Assembly (NCBI GenBank): GCA_029251865.1
Contig: JAQXCN010000060.1
Span: 1 to 64,000, forward strand
Origin: Crocinitomicaceae bacterium
GTDB taxonomy: Bacteria; Bacteroidota; Bacteroidia; Flavobacteriales_D; Crocinitomicaceae
Reading direction: 5' to 3'
DNA: 64,000 bases
A program made the translations under genes and the position numbers. The notes beneath the pieces were generated by a model that saw only the letters and a list, made by a program, of their open reading frames with translations, did no database searches and was not told the DNA's origin. Every line of letters starts with the position of its first letter. Within the stretch, counting starts at the first letter, position 1. This document shows, one piece after another, positions 11,067-21,301 of this stretch.

Positions 11067-13805
11067 TTACTTAAGAATAATCGGTTTTAGTGCGAAAGAA
11101 AAAACTACAAGGCAGAGCAATATCAGTAAAGATGAGCCAATCAAGGATGCTGTTTTTGCCTTATAAAAGGTTTGTGGCTCGTACTTCCAAACAATTTCAT
11201 TTTTACCTTTAGGTACATTTGCACCTCTCAGCACATAATTCACCCTAAAGTTTGGTGTCAACTTTCCATTTATGTAACAGTTCCAACCCTTTGGGTAATA
11301 AATTTCACTAAAAACTGCAAGTTGCATTGTTTTTGAATTTGATACATATTCAATTTGGTTGGCAGCATACTTAACCATTTTAATTGTTGCCGTCTCATCT
11401 CTATCGTTTGCGGAATTAACCGAACCAAAAGACTCGGAAATAACAGCTGTTCTGCTTAAATCCACGGTACTATCAGATAAGGCAAGTATTTCTTCGTTTG
11501 ATGTTTTGACCTTTTTCACATTGGACACAAACCAAGCATTACCAAAACGAAATGCATTTTCCACCGGTCTTTGATTTGGGTTTAAAATAATGTACTTTGT
11601 ATTAAGCATATTTAACGTAGGAGTTTTCTTAAATACACCTATACCTTGAGCATTAATGTTTTGTTGTAAATAAGCCATTTCCTGGCTAATCCTAAAATCT
11701 ATAACTTCTTGATAACGCTTTAACTTTGCGCCATGATAACCTCCGATGCTTTTGTGATAATAACTTGTTCTTGTTTCATTAAAGGGGTTACCTAGTGTCA
11801 ATACCCGATAGTTCGTGTTCTGGTTTAATACGCCATATTGGGTAATAAGGTCTATTAACTTTTCATTATTCACTGCTTTGTAATAAAAATGATCGGATAA
11901 AGACGATCGAAAAACGGATACCAATTTGTCATATTTGTCAACCTTAGATTTTTCAGCATTCAGAATAAATTGATCTGCAGGAGAAGGCATTTGAGGTGGC
12001 AATAATGAAAGAGCTGCAGGTTCAAAACTTTCGTAAGGAATTCGATCCTCAACATCATCCATAAAACCCGCGGAAATAACATTCGAAATTTGATCAGCAT
12101 CTCGATCTTCTGAACTTTCTTCTGTATTGAGATATCGCTTAGAAATCGAAATATTATCCCCTATTGCAAAGGCCCCGAGAAGTATACAAAGTCCAAAACT
12201 AAAAGAATTTTTGCGGTAGTAGAATAAGACACTTATTAGGGTAAGTAATGCTAGACCCAACGCTCTTAATGCATCTTTTTTAAACAGAAATATACGTGCG
12301 TCCTTCATTGCAGATTTTAAGCCAATAAAATATTCTTTAGCATCTGGTTGATTTTGAGCAGCCTCTGCAAAGAGTTTTGATTCGTTATCAGATATAAAAT
12401 TCCCACTTAAATTTGGTGCAAAGGCCATAATGACAAAAAATAATAGAACTACCCCTGCAGTACCGTAGACCTTTTTTGAATTTGTAAAAGAAAACTGCTT
12501 TTTAATTAGACCATCCACAAACAATACCGCTATCATAGGTATAATGAGCTGTATTAAAATCAAAATCATCTTAGAATCTCTAAACTTATTGTACAACGGG
12601 AATTTATTGATAAAAAATGCATTAATACCCTCTGGATCATTTGAGGCTAAAAGCATTACCAATACCATCATTACAATTAATGGCCATTTTATACTGTCTT
12701 TCAAGAAAACAACGCCAAAAATGAATAAAACAAAAAGAACAACACCGAAATAGAAAGCACCACCGCTAAAGCGTTGACCTCCCCAATACGTACTTTGACT
12801 TAAAAAGGTTTTGTCGTCTGCAAATGAGGTCTCTTTTTCTACATCTCGCTCTGCCATGTATTCTACAACCGCCTCATTGTTTCCAAATGGCGCTCCTTTT
12901 TCACCTCTTGCATTTGGAATAAGCATTGATAGTAATTCTCCACCTCCGTAATTGTATTCGAGTATATAATCCGTATCCAAACCTGTTTGTTTAGAGTTCT
13001 CTTTTTTGGAACCATCGGGTTCAATGGTTAAAGTTGTTGCTCCTCTCGTTGTAAAAGCGCTGTATTCTTGGGTGGGTAAAAGACTAGAGGCATTGGATAG
13101 CAGAGCGAGTGCGGCCGCTACAATTAGTAGCCCACTAGTATAGAAAAACTCGCGTGTGTGTTTCATTTTAACACAACGATAAAGCTCACCTATACCAATA
13201 AAAACACAGGCAAAAACAAGATAATAAGTCATCTGGGGGTGGTTTGCCATCAAATTCAAACCTAGAAACAGGGAGAAAACAGCAGCTCCAAGAAACATTT
13301 TCCCGCGAAATGCCAGAATAAGTCCCCCGATAGTTGGGGCGATATAGGCAATGGTATTTACCTTCGTAATGTGACCCGCACCGATATATAAAATATTAAT
13401 TGTACAAAAACCATAGGCGACTGCGGCTCCGATTCCTAACCACGGATTCACTCTTAAGCATAAGGCAAAAATATAAAAGCCAAGCATTACCGTAAATAAT
13501 ATTGCACAAGATTTAGGCAAACCGAGTTTTATGACTCGATCCACATAGGAAAGAACATTACTTTTATCATAAACTAGAATTTGATAGGCAGGCATGCCAC
13601 CAAACATAGCGTTTGTCCACAAAGGATCCTCGTCGTTAACGACATGGTGATCCAAGATTTCCTTGGACATACCCTGATATTGCTTGACATCAGACTGTTT
13701 CAAACTGTAACCTTGAAATAAGGGCGAAAAGAACACACCTGAGAAGAATACAAATACTATTATTGCAACAAAATGAGGAAGCGCTGATTTTAAATGATCT
13801 TTCAT
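11067..13805 (-). CDS. YfhO family membrane protein
   Basis: 912 aa, multi-TM, with C-terminal YYPKGWNCYINGKLTPNFRVNYVLRGANVPKGKNEIVWKYEP. Confidence 0.85.
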   Translation of the reverse strand: MKDHLKSALPHFVAIIVFVFFSGVFFSPLFQGYSLKQSDVKQYQGMSKEILDHHVVNDEDPLWTNAMFGGMPAYQILVYDKSNVLSYVDRVIKLGLPKSCAILFTVMLGFYIFALCLRVNPWLGIGAAVAYGFCTINILYIGAGHITKVNTIAYIAPTIGGLILAFRGKMFLGAAVFSLFLGLNLMANHPQMTYYLVFACVFIGIGELYRCVKMKHTREFFYTSGLLIVAAALALLSNASSLLPTQEYSAFTTRGATTLTIEPDGSKKENSKQTGLDTDYILEYNYGGGELLSMLIPNARGEKGAPFGNNEAVVEYMAERDVEKETSFADDKTFLSQSTYWGGQRFSGGAFYFGVVLFVLFIFGVVFLKDSIKWPLIVMMVLVMLLASNDPEGINAFFINKFPLYNKFRDSKMILILIQLIIPMIAVLFVDGLIKKQFSFTNSKKVYGTAGVVLLFFVIMAFAPNLSGNFISDNESKLFAEAAQNQPDAKEYFIGLKSAMKDARIFLFKKDALRALGLALLTLISVLFYYRKNSFSFGLCILLGAFAIGDNISISKRYLNTEESSEDRDADQISNVISAGFMDDVEDRIPYESFEPAALSLLPPQMPSPADQFILNAEKSKVDKYDKLVSVFRSSLSDHFYYKAVNNEKLIDLITQYGVLNQNTNYRVLTLGNPFNETRTSYYHKSIGGYHGAKLKRYQEVIDFRISQEMAYLQQNINAQGIGVFKKTPTLNMLNTKYIILNPNQRPVENAFRFGNAWFVSNVKKVKTSNEEILALSDSTVDLSRTAVISESFGSVNSANDRDETATIKMVKYAANQIEYVSNSKTMQLAVFSEIYYPKGWNCYINGKLTPNFRVNYVLRGANVPKGKNEIVWKYEPQTFYKAKTASLIGSSLLILLCLVVFSFALKPIILK

Positions 13806-13808
13806 TTT

Positions 13809-14975
13809 CTATCGTTTTGAATTTGAGTACATTTTCACATCTTCGGCTGAAATCACTGGCCCACAAAGAATAACAAGACGTTCAATAATGTTTCGAAGCT
13901 CTCTAATATTCCCTGTCCAATCAATACTTTTCAGTGCAATCAATGCTTTCTCATCGAAGGATTTCAAAGGTATCCCTTGATCTGCACAGACCATTTTAAT
14001 AAAGTGATTTGCGAGTAAAGGAATATCATCTGAACGATCATTTAAAGAAGGAACATGTATAATTATAACAGCTAATCGATGGAATAAATCCTCTCTAAAC
14101 CGCCCCTCCTCTATTTCTTTACGAAGGTCTTTATTTGTTGCCGCCAATACGCGACAATCCACTTTTATATCTTTCTCACTTCCAACGCGTTGAATCACAT
14201 TTTCTTGAAGTGCTCGCAATACTTTTGCTTGGGCACTGAGAGACATGTCTCCTATTTCATCAAGGAATAAGGTACCACCTGAAGCAAGCTGAAACTTTCC
14301 TTTTTTGTCTTTAACAGCAGATGTAAAGGCTCCTTTTTCATGACCAAATTATTCACTTTCGATAAGTTCTGACGGTATTGCAGCACAATTAACCTCGACG
14401 AAAGGCATTTTTTTACGACCAGAAAAATCATGTAATGAACGTGCTACTAATTCTTTACCAGAACCATTGCCACCTGTAATCATTACACGCGCATCAGAAG
14501 GTGCAACCTTTTCGATCATTTCTTTGATTGCATAAATTTCAGGCGTTTCACCAATTATGGCGGATCCTTTAAACTTTTTAACCGTCTTTTTTAAGGTTTT
14601 GGTTTCTGCTACCAAAGAATTTCGATCCTTCGCGTTTCTTAAGGTGACGAGAATACGATTTAAATCAAGGGGTTTTTCAATAAAATCAAATGCACCGTCT
14701 TTAATTGCCTGAACAGCGGTATCAATAGTCCCGTGCCCACTAATCATGATGATTGGCGATTCTATATTCAGTTGCATTGCTTTAGCTAAAAATTCTAAAC
14801 CATCCATTGCAGGCATTTTAATATCACAAAAAATAAGATCAAAATCTTTTTGCTGACTCAAGGCTAAGCCTTGCTTGCCATCCTCTGCCTCTTGAACAAC
14901 ACATTCCTCAAATTCTAATATTTCCTTCAACGCCCTTCTTATGGCGCGCTCATCATCTATTATCAATACATTCAT
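13809..14975 (-). pseudogene. Sigma-54-type AAA+ response regulator interrupted by an in-frame TAA (14349-14351)
   Basis: ORFs 14349..14975 and 13809..14246 are in the same frame. Read-through gives ...[60 protein letters not shown]...; only one stop interrupts an otherwise intact receiver + AAA+ protein. Confidence 0.85.
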
Positions 14976-14977
14976 AA

Positions 14978-15631
14978 CTATCTAACTTTTCGTTCCAGCA
15001 TAGGAACAAATTTAAATGTTCCATATTCCTCTTGAGAAATTTGACCATTTAAGTCTTTTTTAATTTTTAACATTTTTTGTTCTGCACCATCTCCAACAGG
15101 AATCACAAGGATTCCACCATTTTTTAGTTGCTTCAACAACTCATTTGGGATTTCTGGGGCTCCACAAGTTACCAAAATTCTATCGTAGGGAGCATATGCC
15201 TTTTTTCCCTGATACCCATCTCCGAAAAATAAACGCGCAGGAAATCTAAAATAATCTACCATTAACTTAGCCTTTCTGTGAAGCTCTTTATGCCTTTCGA
15301 TACTAAATACTTTTACGCCTAATGCTGCAAGAATACATGTCTGAAACCCTGAACCCGAACCAATTTCTAAAACTTTGTCTCCTTTGCTCAACTCTAAAAG
15401 TTGGGTTTGAAAAGCAACTGTAAATGGATGTGATATAGTTTGACCTGAACCTATTTGAAAGGCCATATTTGTATAGGCTTGCTCATCAAATGCAAGATCC
15501 AAAAAAAAGTGTCTTGGAACTTGATCAAACGCTTTCAATATCCTATCATCATTAATTCCCATTTCTTTTAATGCAGCGATTAATATTTTACGTTTTCCCT
15601 TGTGCTTAAAAGAATCCTTTAGGTGGTGCAT
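14978..15631 (-). CDS. pcm: Protein-L-isoaspartate O-methyltransferase
   Basis: VPRHFFLDLAFDEQAYTNMAFQIGSGQTISHPFTVAFQTQLLELSKGDKVLEIGSGSGFQTCILAAL. Confidence 0.95.
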   Translation of the reverse strand: MHHLKDSFKHKGKRKILIAALKEMGINDDRILKAFDQVPRHFFLDLAFDEQAYTNMAFQIGSGQTISHPFTVAFQTQLLELSKGDKVLEIGSGSGFQTCILAALGVKVFSIERHKELHRKAKLMVDYFRFPARLFFGDGYQGKKAYAPYDRILVTCGAPEIPNELLKQLKNGGILVIPVGDGAEQKMLKIKKDLNGQISQEEYGTFKFVPMLERKVR

Positions 15632-15767
15632 TGAATTTTATGGTTTAAATGGTAAAATATCATTTGTTAATTTTAATCTAAAACAAATTAAACCCCAAAA
15701 TTAACAGTTTTAAGGAGGATACCTCTTTAAATTCTTAACTTTACACAAGATTTAGAATCAGCTAAAA

Positions 15768-16298
15768 ATGAACGATACTCCTGCCAAAAATTGGTATGTG
15801 ATAAAAACTTTGAGCCGAGCAGAAAAAAAAACTGCCGAAAGATTGACTGATACTCACTATGAGGTTTATCTTCCATTGCAAACAACTATAAAACAATGGA
15901 GTGATCGAAAAAAGAAAGTAGAAGTCCCACTTATCCCCGGAGTTATTTTTGTTTATTGTGTAGAAAACGCACTCATAAAATTGTATAGTTTTCAAGGTAT
16001 TTACTCAATACTAAAGCTTTCAGGTAAATTTGCAATCGTTCGCGAAAACGAAATAAAAAATCTTAAACTCTTACTGAAAGATCACGTAGAACTAAAGGAA
16101 GAAGATTTCGAAACTGTTAGCAAAGGTGAACTTGTTGAAGTTATTCAAGGACCTTTACAGGGAATTACTGCAACATCTATCGAGCAGCAACGTAATTATA
16201 AATTAATCATACAATTTGAAAGTATAGGAAGGCAGTTTGTTTTTCATGTTCCGCGCTCTCAAGTTAGAAAAATCAAAGAAAAATCGCCCAATCTTTGA
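15768..16298 (+). CDS. UpxY/NusG-like transcription antiterminator
   Basis: NWYVIKTLSRAEKKTAERL...YLPLQTTIKQWSDRKKKVEVPLIPGVIFVY (NGN) plus KOW-like KGELVEVIQGPLQG; first gene of the polysaccharide locus. Confidence 0.9.
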   Translation: MNDTPAKNWYVIKTLSRAEKKTAERLTDTHYEVYLPLQTTIKQWSDRKKKVEVPLIPGVIFVYCVENALIKLYSFQGIYSILKLSGKFAIVRENEIKNLKLLLKDHVELKEEDFETVSKGELVEVIQGPLQGITATSIEQQRNYKLIIQFESIGRQFVFHVPRSQVRKIKEKSPNL

Positions 16299-16359
16299 TG
16301 TTTAACATGTGTTGTCCATTTCTTGTAATGGGACTCACAATCGGCGAAGCCATATAAAA

Positions 16360-17337
16360 ATGAAAATATTAGTTACAGGAGGAGCAGGTTTCATTGGAAG
16401 CAATACTTGTGAAGATTTAGTTCATAACGGTCATCATGTAATCTGTCTCGATAATTTTTTAACGGGCAAGAGAGAAAATATTAGTCATCTTGTGTCAAAT
16501 GAGCAATTTACACTTGTCGAGGGTGACATCCGTGATATTGATTCATGCAGAAAAGCAGTCCAAGGAGCGGATGTTGTTTTACATCTGGCTGCACTAGGGT
16601 CAGTACCTCGTTCTATTTCAGATCCAGTTACGACAAATGACATCAACATAAATGGCACGTTGAACATGATTGTAGCAACACGAGATGCTGGAATTAAAAG
16701 ATTTGTTTATGCAGCAAGTTCATCAACTTATGGTGATTCAGAAAGCCTACCAAAAGTCGAGCATATTATTGGAAAACCTCTATCTCCATATGCCATAACC
16801 AAATATGTCGGAGAACTTTACGCTGATGTTTTTTCTAAAACCTATGATATGGAGTGTATTGGCTTGCGTTATTTTAATGTCTTCGGAAGACGACAAGACC
16901 CAAAAGGAGCATATGCCGCTGTTATTCCGAAGTTTACAGCTCTTCTTCTTCAACATCAAGCACCAATAATAAATGGAGATGGTTCCTTTTCGAGAGACTT
17001 CACTTACATCGATAACGTCATTCAAATTAATAAACTCGCATTGTTTACAGAAAACAAAGAAGCGCTCAACCAAGTATACAACGTGGCATATGGAGAAAGT
17101 TCGACATTGAATGACCTTTATGATGAAATTAAAGTAAACCTTTCCAAGTTTGACTCGGAGATTGCAAACATAGTTTCAATACATGGACCAAATAGAACAG
17201 GAGACATACCTCATTCATTGGCATCTATTGATAAAGCCAAAGAATTATTGCATTACAATCCTGAGTTTTCTCTTGAAACAGGGTTAAAAGAGGCAATGCT
17301 CTGGTATTGGGAACATAAATCAACCCTTGAAGCCTAA
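16360..17337 (+). CDS. NAD-dependent UDP-sugar epimerase (UDP-GlcNAc 4-epimerase, WbpP/TviC-like SDR)
   Basis: MKILVTGGAGFIGSNTCEDL; SSSTYGDSESLPKVE; YAITKYVGELYADVF; RYFNVFGRRQDPKGAYAAVIPKF. ORF-track start 16309 probably too early. Confidence 0.88.
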   Translation: MKILVTGGAGFIGSNTCEDLVHNGHHVICLDNFLTGKRENISHLVSNEQFTLVEGDIRDIDSCRKAVQGADVVLHLAALGSVPRSISDPVTTNDININGTLNMIVATRDAGIKRFVYAASSSTYGDSESLPKVEHIIGKPLSPYAITKYVGELYADVFSKTYDMECIGLRYFNVFGRRQDPKGAYAAVIPKFTALLLQHQAPIINGDGSFSRDFTYIDNVIQINKLALFTENKEALNQVYNVAYGESSTLNDLYDEIKVNLSKFDSEIANIVSIHGPNRTGDIPHSLASIDKAKELLHYNPEFSLETGLKEAMLWYWEHKSTLEA

Positions 17338-18524
17338 TGAATATTTTAAATTTAATTGGCAGAAAAAATCCTTTATTCGAAACGGATATTTCAACGAAGG
17401 CTCAGCAAATTTCTAAAAATGTATCCTCAAGTACATTTTTGGTTTTAGGAGGTGCAGGTTCTATTGGCCAAGCCGTAGTTAAAGAGATTTTTAAAAGAGG
17501 TCCGAAAAAACTGCATGTTGTCGATATTAGTGAAAATAATCTTGCGGAACTCGTTCGAGACATTAGAAGTTCATTTGGTTATATATCAGGAGATTTTCAA
17601 ACATTTGCTTTAGATATTGGCTCATCGACATATGACGCTTTTATTGAAAAGGATGGAGAATATGACTATGTATTGAACCTTTCCGCACTCAAACATGTGC
17701 GCAGTGAGAAAGACCCTTTCACTTTAATGCGTATGATTGAAGTGAATATTTTGAATACAGAAAAGACAATACAACAAGCGATTGATAAAGGAAGTAAAAA
17801 ATATTTTTGTGTTTCAACGGATAAGGCAGCGAACCCTGTAAATATGATGGGTGCTTCAAAGCGGATAATGGAAAAATTTCTTTTAAGGAAAAGTAGTGAA
17901 ATAGCCATTTCTACTGCAAGATTTGCAAATGTTGCCTTCTCTGACGGTTCTCTTTTACACAGTTTTAAGCAACGTTTAGACAAACAGCAGCCTATCGTTG
18001 CCCCTACGGATGTTAAAAGGTACTTTGTTACCCCAGAGGAATCAGGACAACTCTGTTTGATGTCATGCTTATTTGGGGACACAAGGGATATATTCTTCCC
18101 TAAACTTTCGCGAGAATTGGATCTCATTACCTTTTCATCAATTGCAGAAAAGTTTTTAAATGCTCAAGGCTATGAAGTTCATATTTGTGATTCAGAAAAA
18201 CAAGCACGATCAGTAGTTTCAAATGACATATTATCAAAAAAATGGCCCTGCTTTTTTACCCTGTCAGATACAACAGGAGAAAAAAGCTTTGAGGAATTCT
18301 ATATGCCAAATGAAACACTTGACTTACAAACATTTGAAAAACTTGGCATCGTCAAAAGTGAGGCGGATTTCAATAATGACCAATTAAATTATTTTCTCGA
18401 TAGCATAGAAACTATGAGAAATCAAAATTCTTGGAGTAAAGAGTCAATCGTATCTTTATTTTTCGAAATGCTGCCTGAACTTAATTATGAAGACAAAGGC
18501 AAGTACTTAGATTCAAAAATGTAA
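17337..18524 (+). CDS. legB: Nucleotide-sugar 4,6-dehydratase (LegB/CapD-like)
   Basis: VLGGAGSIGQAVVKEIFKRGPKKLHVVDISENNLAELVRDI...NLSALKHVRSEKDPFTLMRMIEVN; immediately upstream of LegC-like aminotransferase. Confidence 0.75.
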   Translation: MNILNLIGRKNPLFETDISTKAQQISKNVSSSTFLVLGGAGSIGQAVVKEIFKRGPKKLHVVDISENNLAELVRDIRSSFGYISGDFQTFALDIGSSTYDAFIEKDGEYDYVLNLSALKHVRSEKDPFTLMRMIEVNILNTEKTIQQAIDKGSKKYFCVSTDKAANPVNMMGASKRIMEKFLLRKSSEIAISTARFANVAFSDGSLLHSFKQRLDKQQPIVAPTDVKRYFVTPEESGQLCLMSCLFGDTRDIFFPKLSRELDLITFSSIAEKFLNAQGYEVHICDSEKQARSVVSNDILSKKWPCFFTLSDTTGEKSFEEFYMPNETLDLQTFEKLGIVKSEADFNNDQLNYFLDSIETMRNQNSWSKESIVSLFFEMLPELNYEDKGKYLDSKM

Positions 18525-18529
18525 AGTAG

Positions 18530-19678
18530 TTGAAAGAAGAAAAAATCATATCATTTATAAGATCATTGCATAAAAGTGATGCTTTCATTCCACTCCATGC
18601 ACCGTATTTCGGAGGGAATGAAAAGAAATATCTCAATGAATGCATTGACTCCACTTTTGTATCAAGTGTCGGTCCTTTTGTGAATAACTTTGAAAAGGAA
18701 ATAGCTAAGTATGTTGATGCACAACATGCCGTTGCCGTTGTAAATGGCACCTCTGCTATTCATACTGCTTTGGAAGTTGTAGGAGTAAAAGAAAATGATG
18801 AGGTGATTACACAAGCTCTTACCTTTGTTGCAACAGCAAATGCAATTGCCTACTGCAAAGCAAAACCACTTTTTATTGATGTAAATAAAGAATCAATGGG
18901 TCTCTCACCTACCGCTTTAAAAACCTTCCTTGAGGAAAATACGACTGTAAAAAATGGCGTATGTATAAATAGTTTAACAAATAGAAAAATAAAAGCATGT
19001 CTTCCAATGCATACTTTCGGATTCCCTTGCAGAATCGTAGAAATATGTGATATATGTGAAGCTTTCGGAATCCCAGTTATCGAAGATGCTGCAGAAGCGT
19101 TGGGAAGTTCGGTGAATGGAAAAAAAATAGGGACTTTTGGTACAATTGGTGTTTTTTCTTTCAATGGAAATAAATTAATCACCGCTGGTGGTGGTGGTGC
19201 ACTGGTTACGAACAACACCAAATACGCTCAAAAAGCGAAGCACATTACAACAACAGGTAAAAAAAACCACCCTTTTGAATTTTTTCACGATGAGTTAGCT
19301 TACAACTACAGAATGCCAAACCTAAATGCAGCCTTAATTTGCGCGCAGTTGGAACAAATAGAGGTTTTCCTTAAAGATAAAAGAGAATTAGCGAATGATT
19401 ACCGATCATTCTTTGAAGCATTAGGAGTCACTGTAAGAAGTGAAGAAGAAAATACAAAGGCAAATTATTGGCTCATCTGTCTTGAATTAAACAATAAAGA
19501 GGAAAGAGACCACTATTTAAAATTCTTAAATCAAAATGAAATTATGGCGCGGCCGATTTGGCAATTAATGTATAAACTACCTATGTATGAAAACTGTTAC
19601 CGAGACGACCAAAAAAATGCCCAATATTTAGAAGATAGAATTATTAATATACCAAGCAGTTATAGAAATAATGGATGA
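18530..19678 (+). CDS. legC: LegC family PLP aminotransferase
   Basis: IPLHAPYFGGNEKKYLNECIDSTFVSSVGPFVNNFEKEIAKYVDAQHAVAVVNGTSAIHTAL; ITAGGGGALVTN. Confidence 0.85.
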   Translation: MKEEKIISFIRSLHKSDAFIPLHAPYFGGNEKKYLNECIDSTFVSSVGPFVNNFEKEIAKYVDAQHAVAVVNGTSAIHTALEVVGVKENDEVITQALTFVATANAIAYCKAKPLFIDVNKESMGLSPTALKTFLEENTTVKNGVCINSLTNRKIKACLPMHTFGFPCRIVEICDICEAFGIPVIEDAAEALGSSVNGKKIGTFGTIGVFSFNGNKLITAGGGGALVTNNTKYAQKAKHITTTGKKNHPFEFFHDELAYNYRMPNLNAALICAQLEQIEVFLKDKRELANDYRSFFEALGVTVRSEEENTKANYWLICLELNNKEERDHYLKFLNQNEIMARPIWQLMYKLPMYENCYRDDQKNAQYLEDRIINIPSSYRNNG

Positions 19679-20288
19679 TGGGATTATTTTATTGGGGTAT
19701 TCTGGCCATGCCTATTCGGTAATAGATGCGGCGTTAAATAATGGCAGCAAGATCACGGGCTATTGTGATTTTAAGGAAAATAAAGAAAATCCTTTTGCCA
19801 TTAAATTCCTTGGAAAGGAAGATGATTTGGCGCACAATCAAAATGTCTTGTTCTTTCCTAGTGTCGGAGATAACATACTTCGAAAACAACTTGTTGGTTT
19901 TATTGAATCAAAAAAATGGGGACAAACAAAAATCATACACCCGTCATCTAAAATTTCGCCGAAAACCACAATCGGGCATTCAACATTTATATCAAGTGGT
20001 GCAATTGTCAATGCACTCGCATATATAGGCAAAGGCTGTATTATCAATTCAGGAGCAATTATTGAACATGAATGTAAGATTGAAAACTTTTGCCATATCG
20101 CCCCAGGAGCAACAGTTGCAGGAAATGTTAAAATAGGGGCGCACTCTTTTGTCGGATCAAACGCGACAATAACCCCGGGAGTTACTATAGGACAAAACGT
20201 CATAATTGGTGCGGGAACCGTAGTACTAAAAGATATTCCTGATAATGCTACTTGTGTAGGCAACCCCGCAATAATAATAAAGAAATGA
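19671..20288 (+). CDS. NeuD/LegH-type sugar O/N-acetyltransferase (left-handed beta-helix)
   Basis: N-terminal GYSGHAYSVIDAALNNG and hexapeptide repeats ...IGAHSFVGSNATITPGVTIGQNVIIGAGTVVLKDIPDNATCVGNPA. Confidence 0.88.
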   Translation: MDDGIILLGYSGHAYSVIDAALNNGSKITGYCDFKENKENPFAIKFLGKEDDLAHNQNVLFFPSVGDNILRKQLVGFIESKKWGQTKIIHPSSKISPKTTIGHSTFISSGAIVNALAYIGKGCIINSGAIIEHECKIENFCHIAPGATVAGNVKIGAHSFVGSNATITPGVTIGQNVIIGAGTVVLKDIPDNATCVGNPAIIIKK

Positions 20289-21301
20289 AACCTGTTTTAA
20301 TCATCGCAGAAGCCGGAGTAAATCATAATGGGGACCTCAATATTGCCAAAGCATTAATCGATGCTGCCTCAGATGCCAAAGTTGATATCGTAAAATTTCA
20401 AACGTACAAAACTGAAAAGCTCGTCAGTAAAAAAGCAAAACAAGCATCTTATCAACAAAAAAACACAAAATCAGAAGGTCAGTTTGCAATGCTGAAAAAA
20501 TTAGAATTACCTGAAGATTGGCATTATAAACTTAAAGCCTACGCCGAAACTAAAGGGGTTCAATTCTTATCCACCGGATTCGATCATGATAGCTTAGACT
20601 TTTTGTATTCCATGGGGCCCTCGTTTTTCAAAATACCATCAGGAGAGATCTCTAACAAGCCTTATCTTGAACATGTTGCTGCCTTTAAAAAGCCTATCGT
20701 CTTATCAACAGGAATGAGTAACATTGAGGAAATCGCAGCCGCGATCAGTGTACTTGCAAACAATGGTATTTCTAAAGAGCAACTATGCATTCTACATTGT
20801 AACACAGAATACCCAACCCCATTTGAAGATGTAAATCTTAAAGCAATGTGTTCGATACAAAATCATTTTAATGTAGAAGTAGGATACTCTGATCATACGC
20901 TAGGAATAGAAGTTGCTGTTGCTGCCGTTGCTCTCGGCGCAAAGGTTATTGAGAAGCATTTTACAATATCTCGCGCCATGGAAGGTCCTGATCATGCAGC
21001 TTCACTTGAACCTGACGAACTCAAAGAAATGGTCAAAAGCATTAGGAACATTGAAAAAGCACTATCAGGTAACGGTATCAAAGCTCCAAGTCCATCAGAA
21101 TTAAAAAATAAAACCGCTGCAAGAAAAAGCATTCACATTAATACCGCTCTCAATACTAATGATTGTGTTGAAAGACACCATTTAGACATAAAACGACCTG
21201 GAGATGGCATTAATCCAATGCAAATAGACGAGGTTGTGGGTAAAAAGATTAAAACAGATTTACAAGCTGATTCAAAGTTAAAGTGGGAGGACTTAGAATG
21301 A
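20285..21301 (+). CDS. neuB: N-acetylneuraminate/legionaminate synthase
   Basis: MKPVLIIAEAGVNHNGDLNIAKALIDAA...FKIPSGEISNKPYLEHVA...EVGYSDHTLGIEVAVAAVALGAKVIEKHFT plus SAF-like C-terminus. Confidence 0.93.
   Translation: MKPVLIIAEAGVNHNGDLNIAKALIDAASDAKVDIVKFQTYKTEKLVSKKAKQASYQQKNTKSEGQFAMLKKLELPEDWHYKLKAYAETKGVQFLSTGFDHDSLDFLYSMGPSFFKIPSGEISNKPYLEHVAAFKKPIVLSTGMSNIEEIAAAISVLANNGISKEQLCILHCNTEYPTPFEDVNLKAMCSIQNHFNVEVGYSDHTLGIEVAVAAVALGAKVIEKHFTISRAMEGPDHAASLEPDELKEMVKSIRNIEKALSGNGIKAPSPSELKNKTAARKSIHINTALNTNDCVERHHLDIKRPGDGINPMQIDEVVGKKIKTDLQADSKLKWEDLE

Noticed and set aside
14349-14351. Stop-codon reassignment or programmed recoding as explanation for the in-frame TAA
   Set aside because: Many genes in the window end normally at TAA and no recoding signal was recognised; simple mutation or sequencing error is more economical.
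17666-18127. 153-aa minus ORF inside the legB-like gene
   Set aside because: Antisense to a convincing dehydratase; typical shadow ORF, as are 1824..2018, 18850..19221, 19838..20263, 41621..42073 and other nested ORFs.
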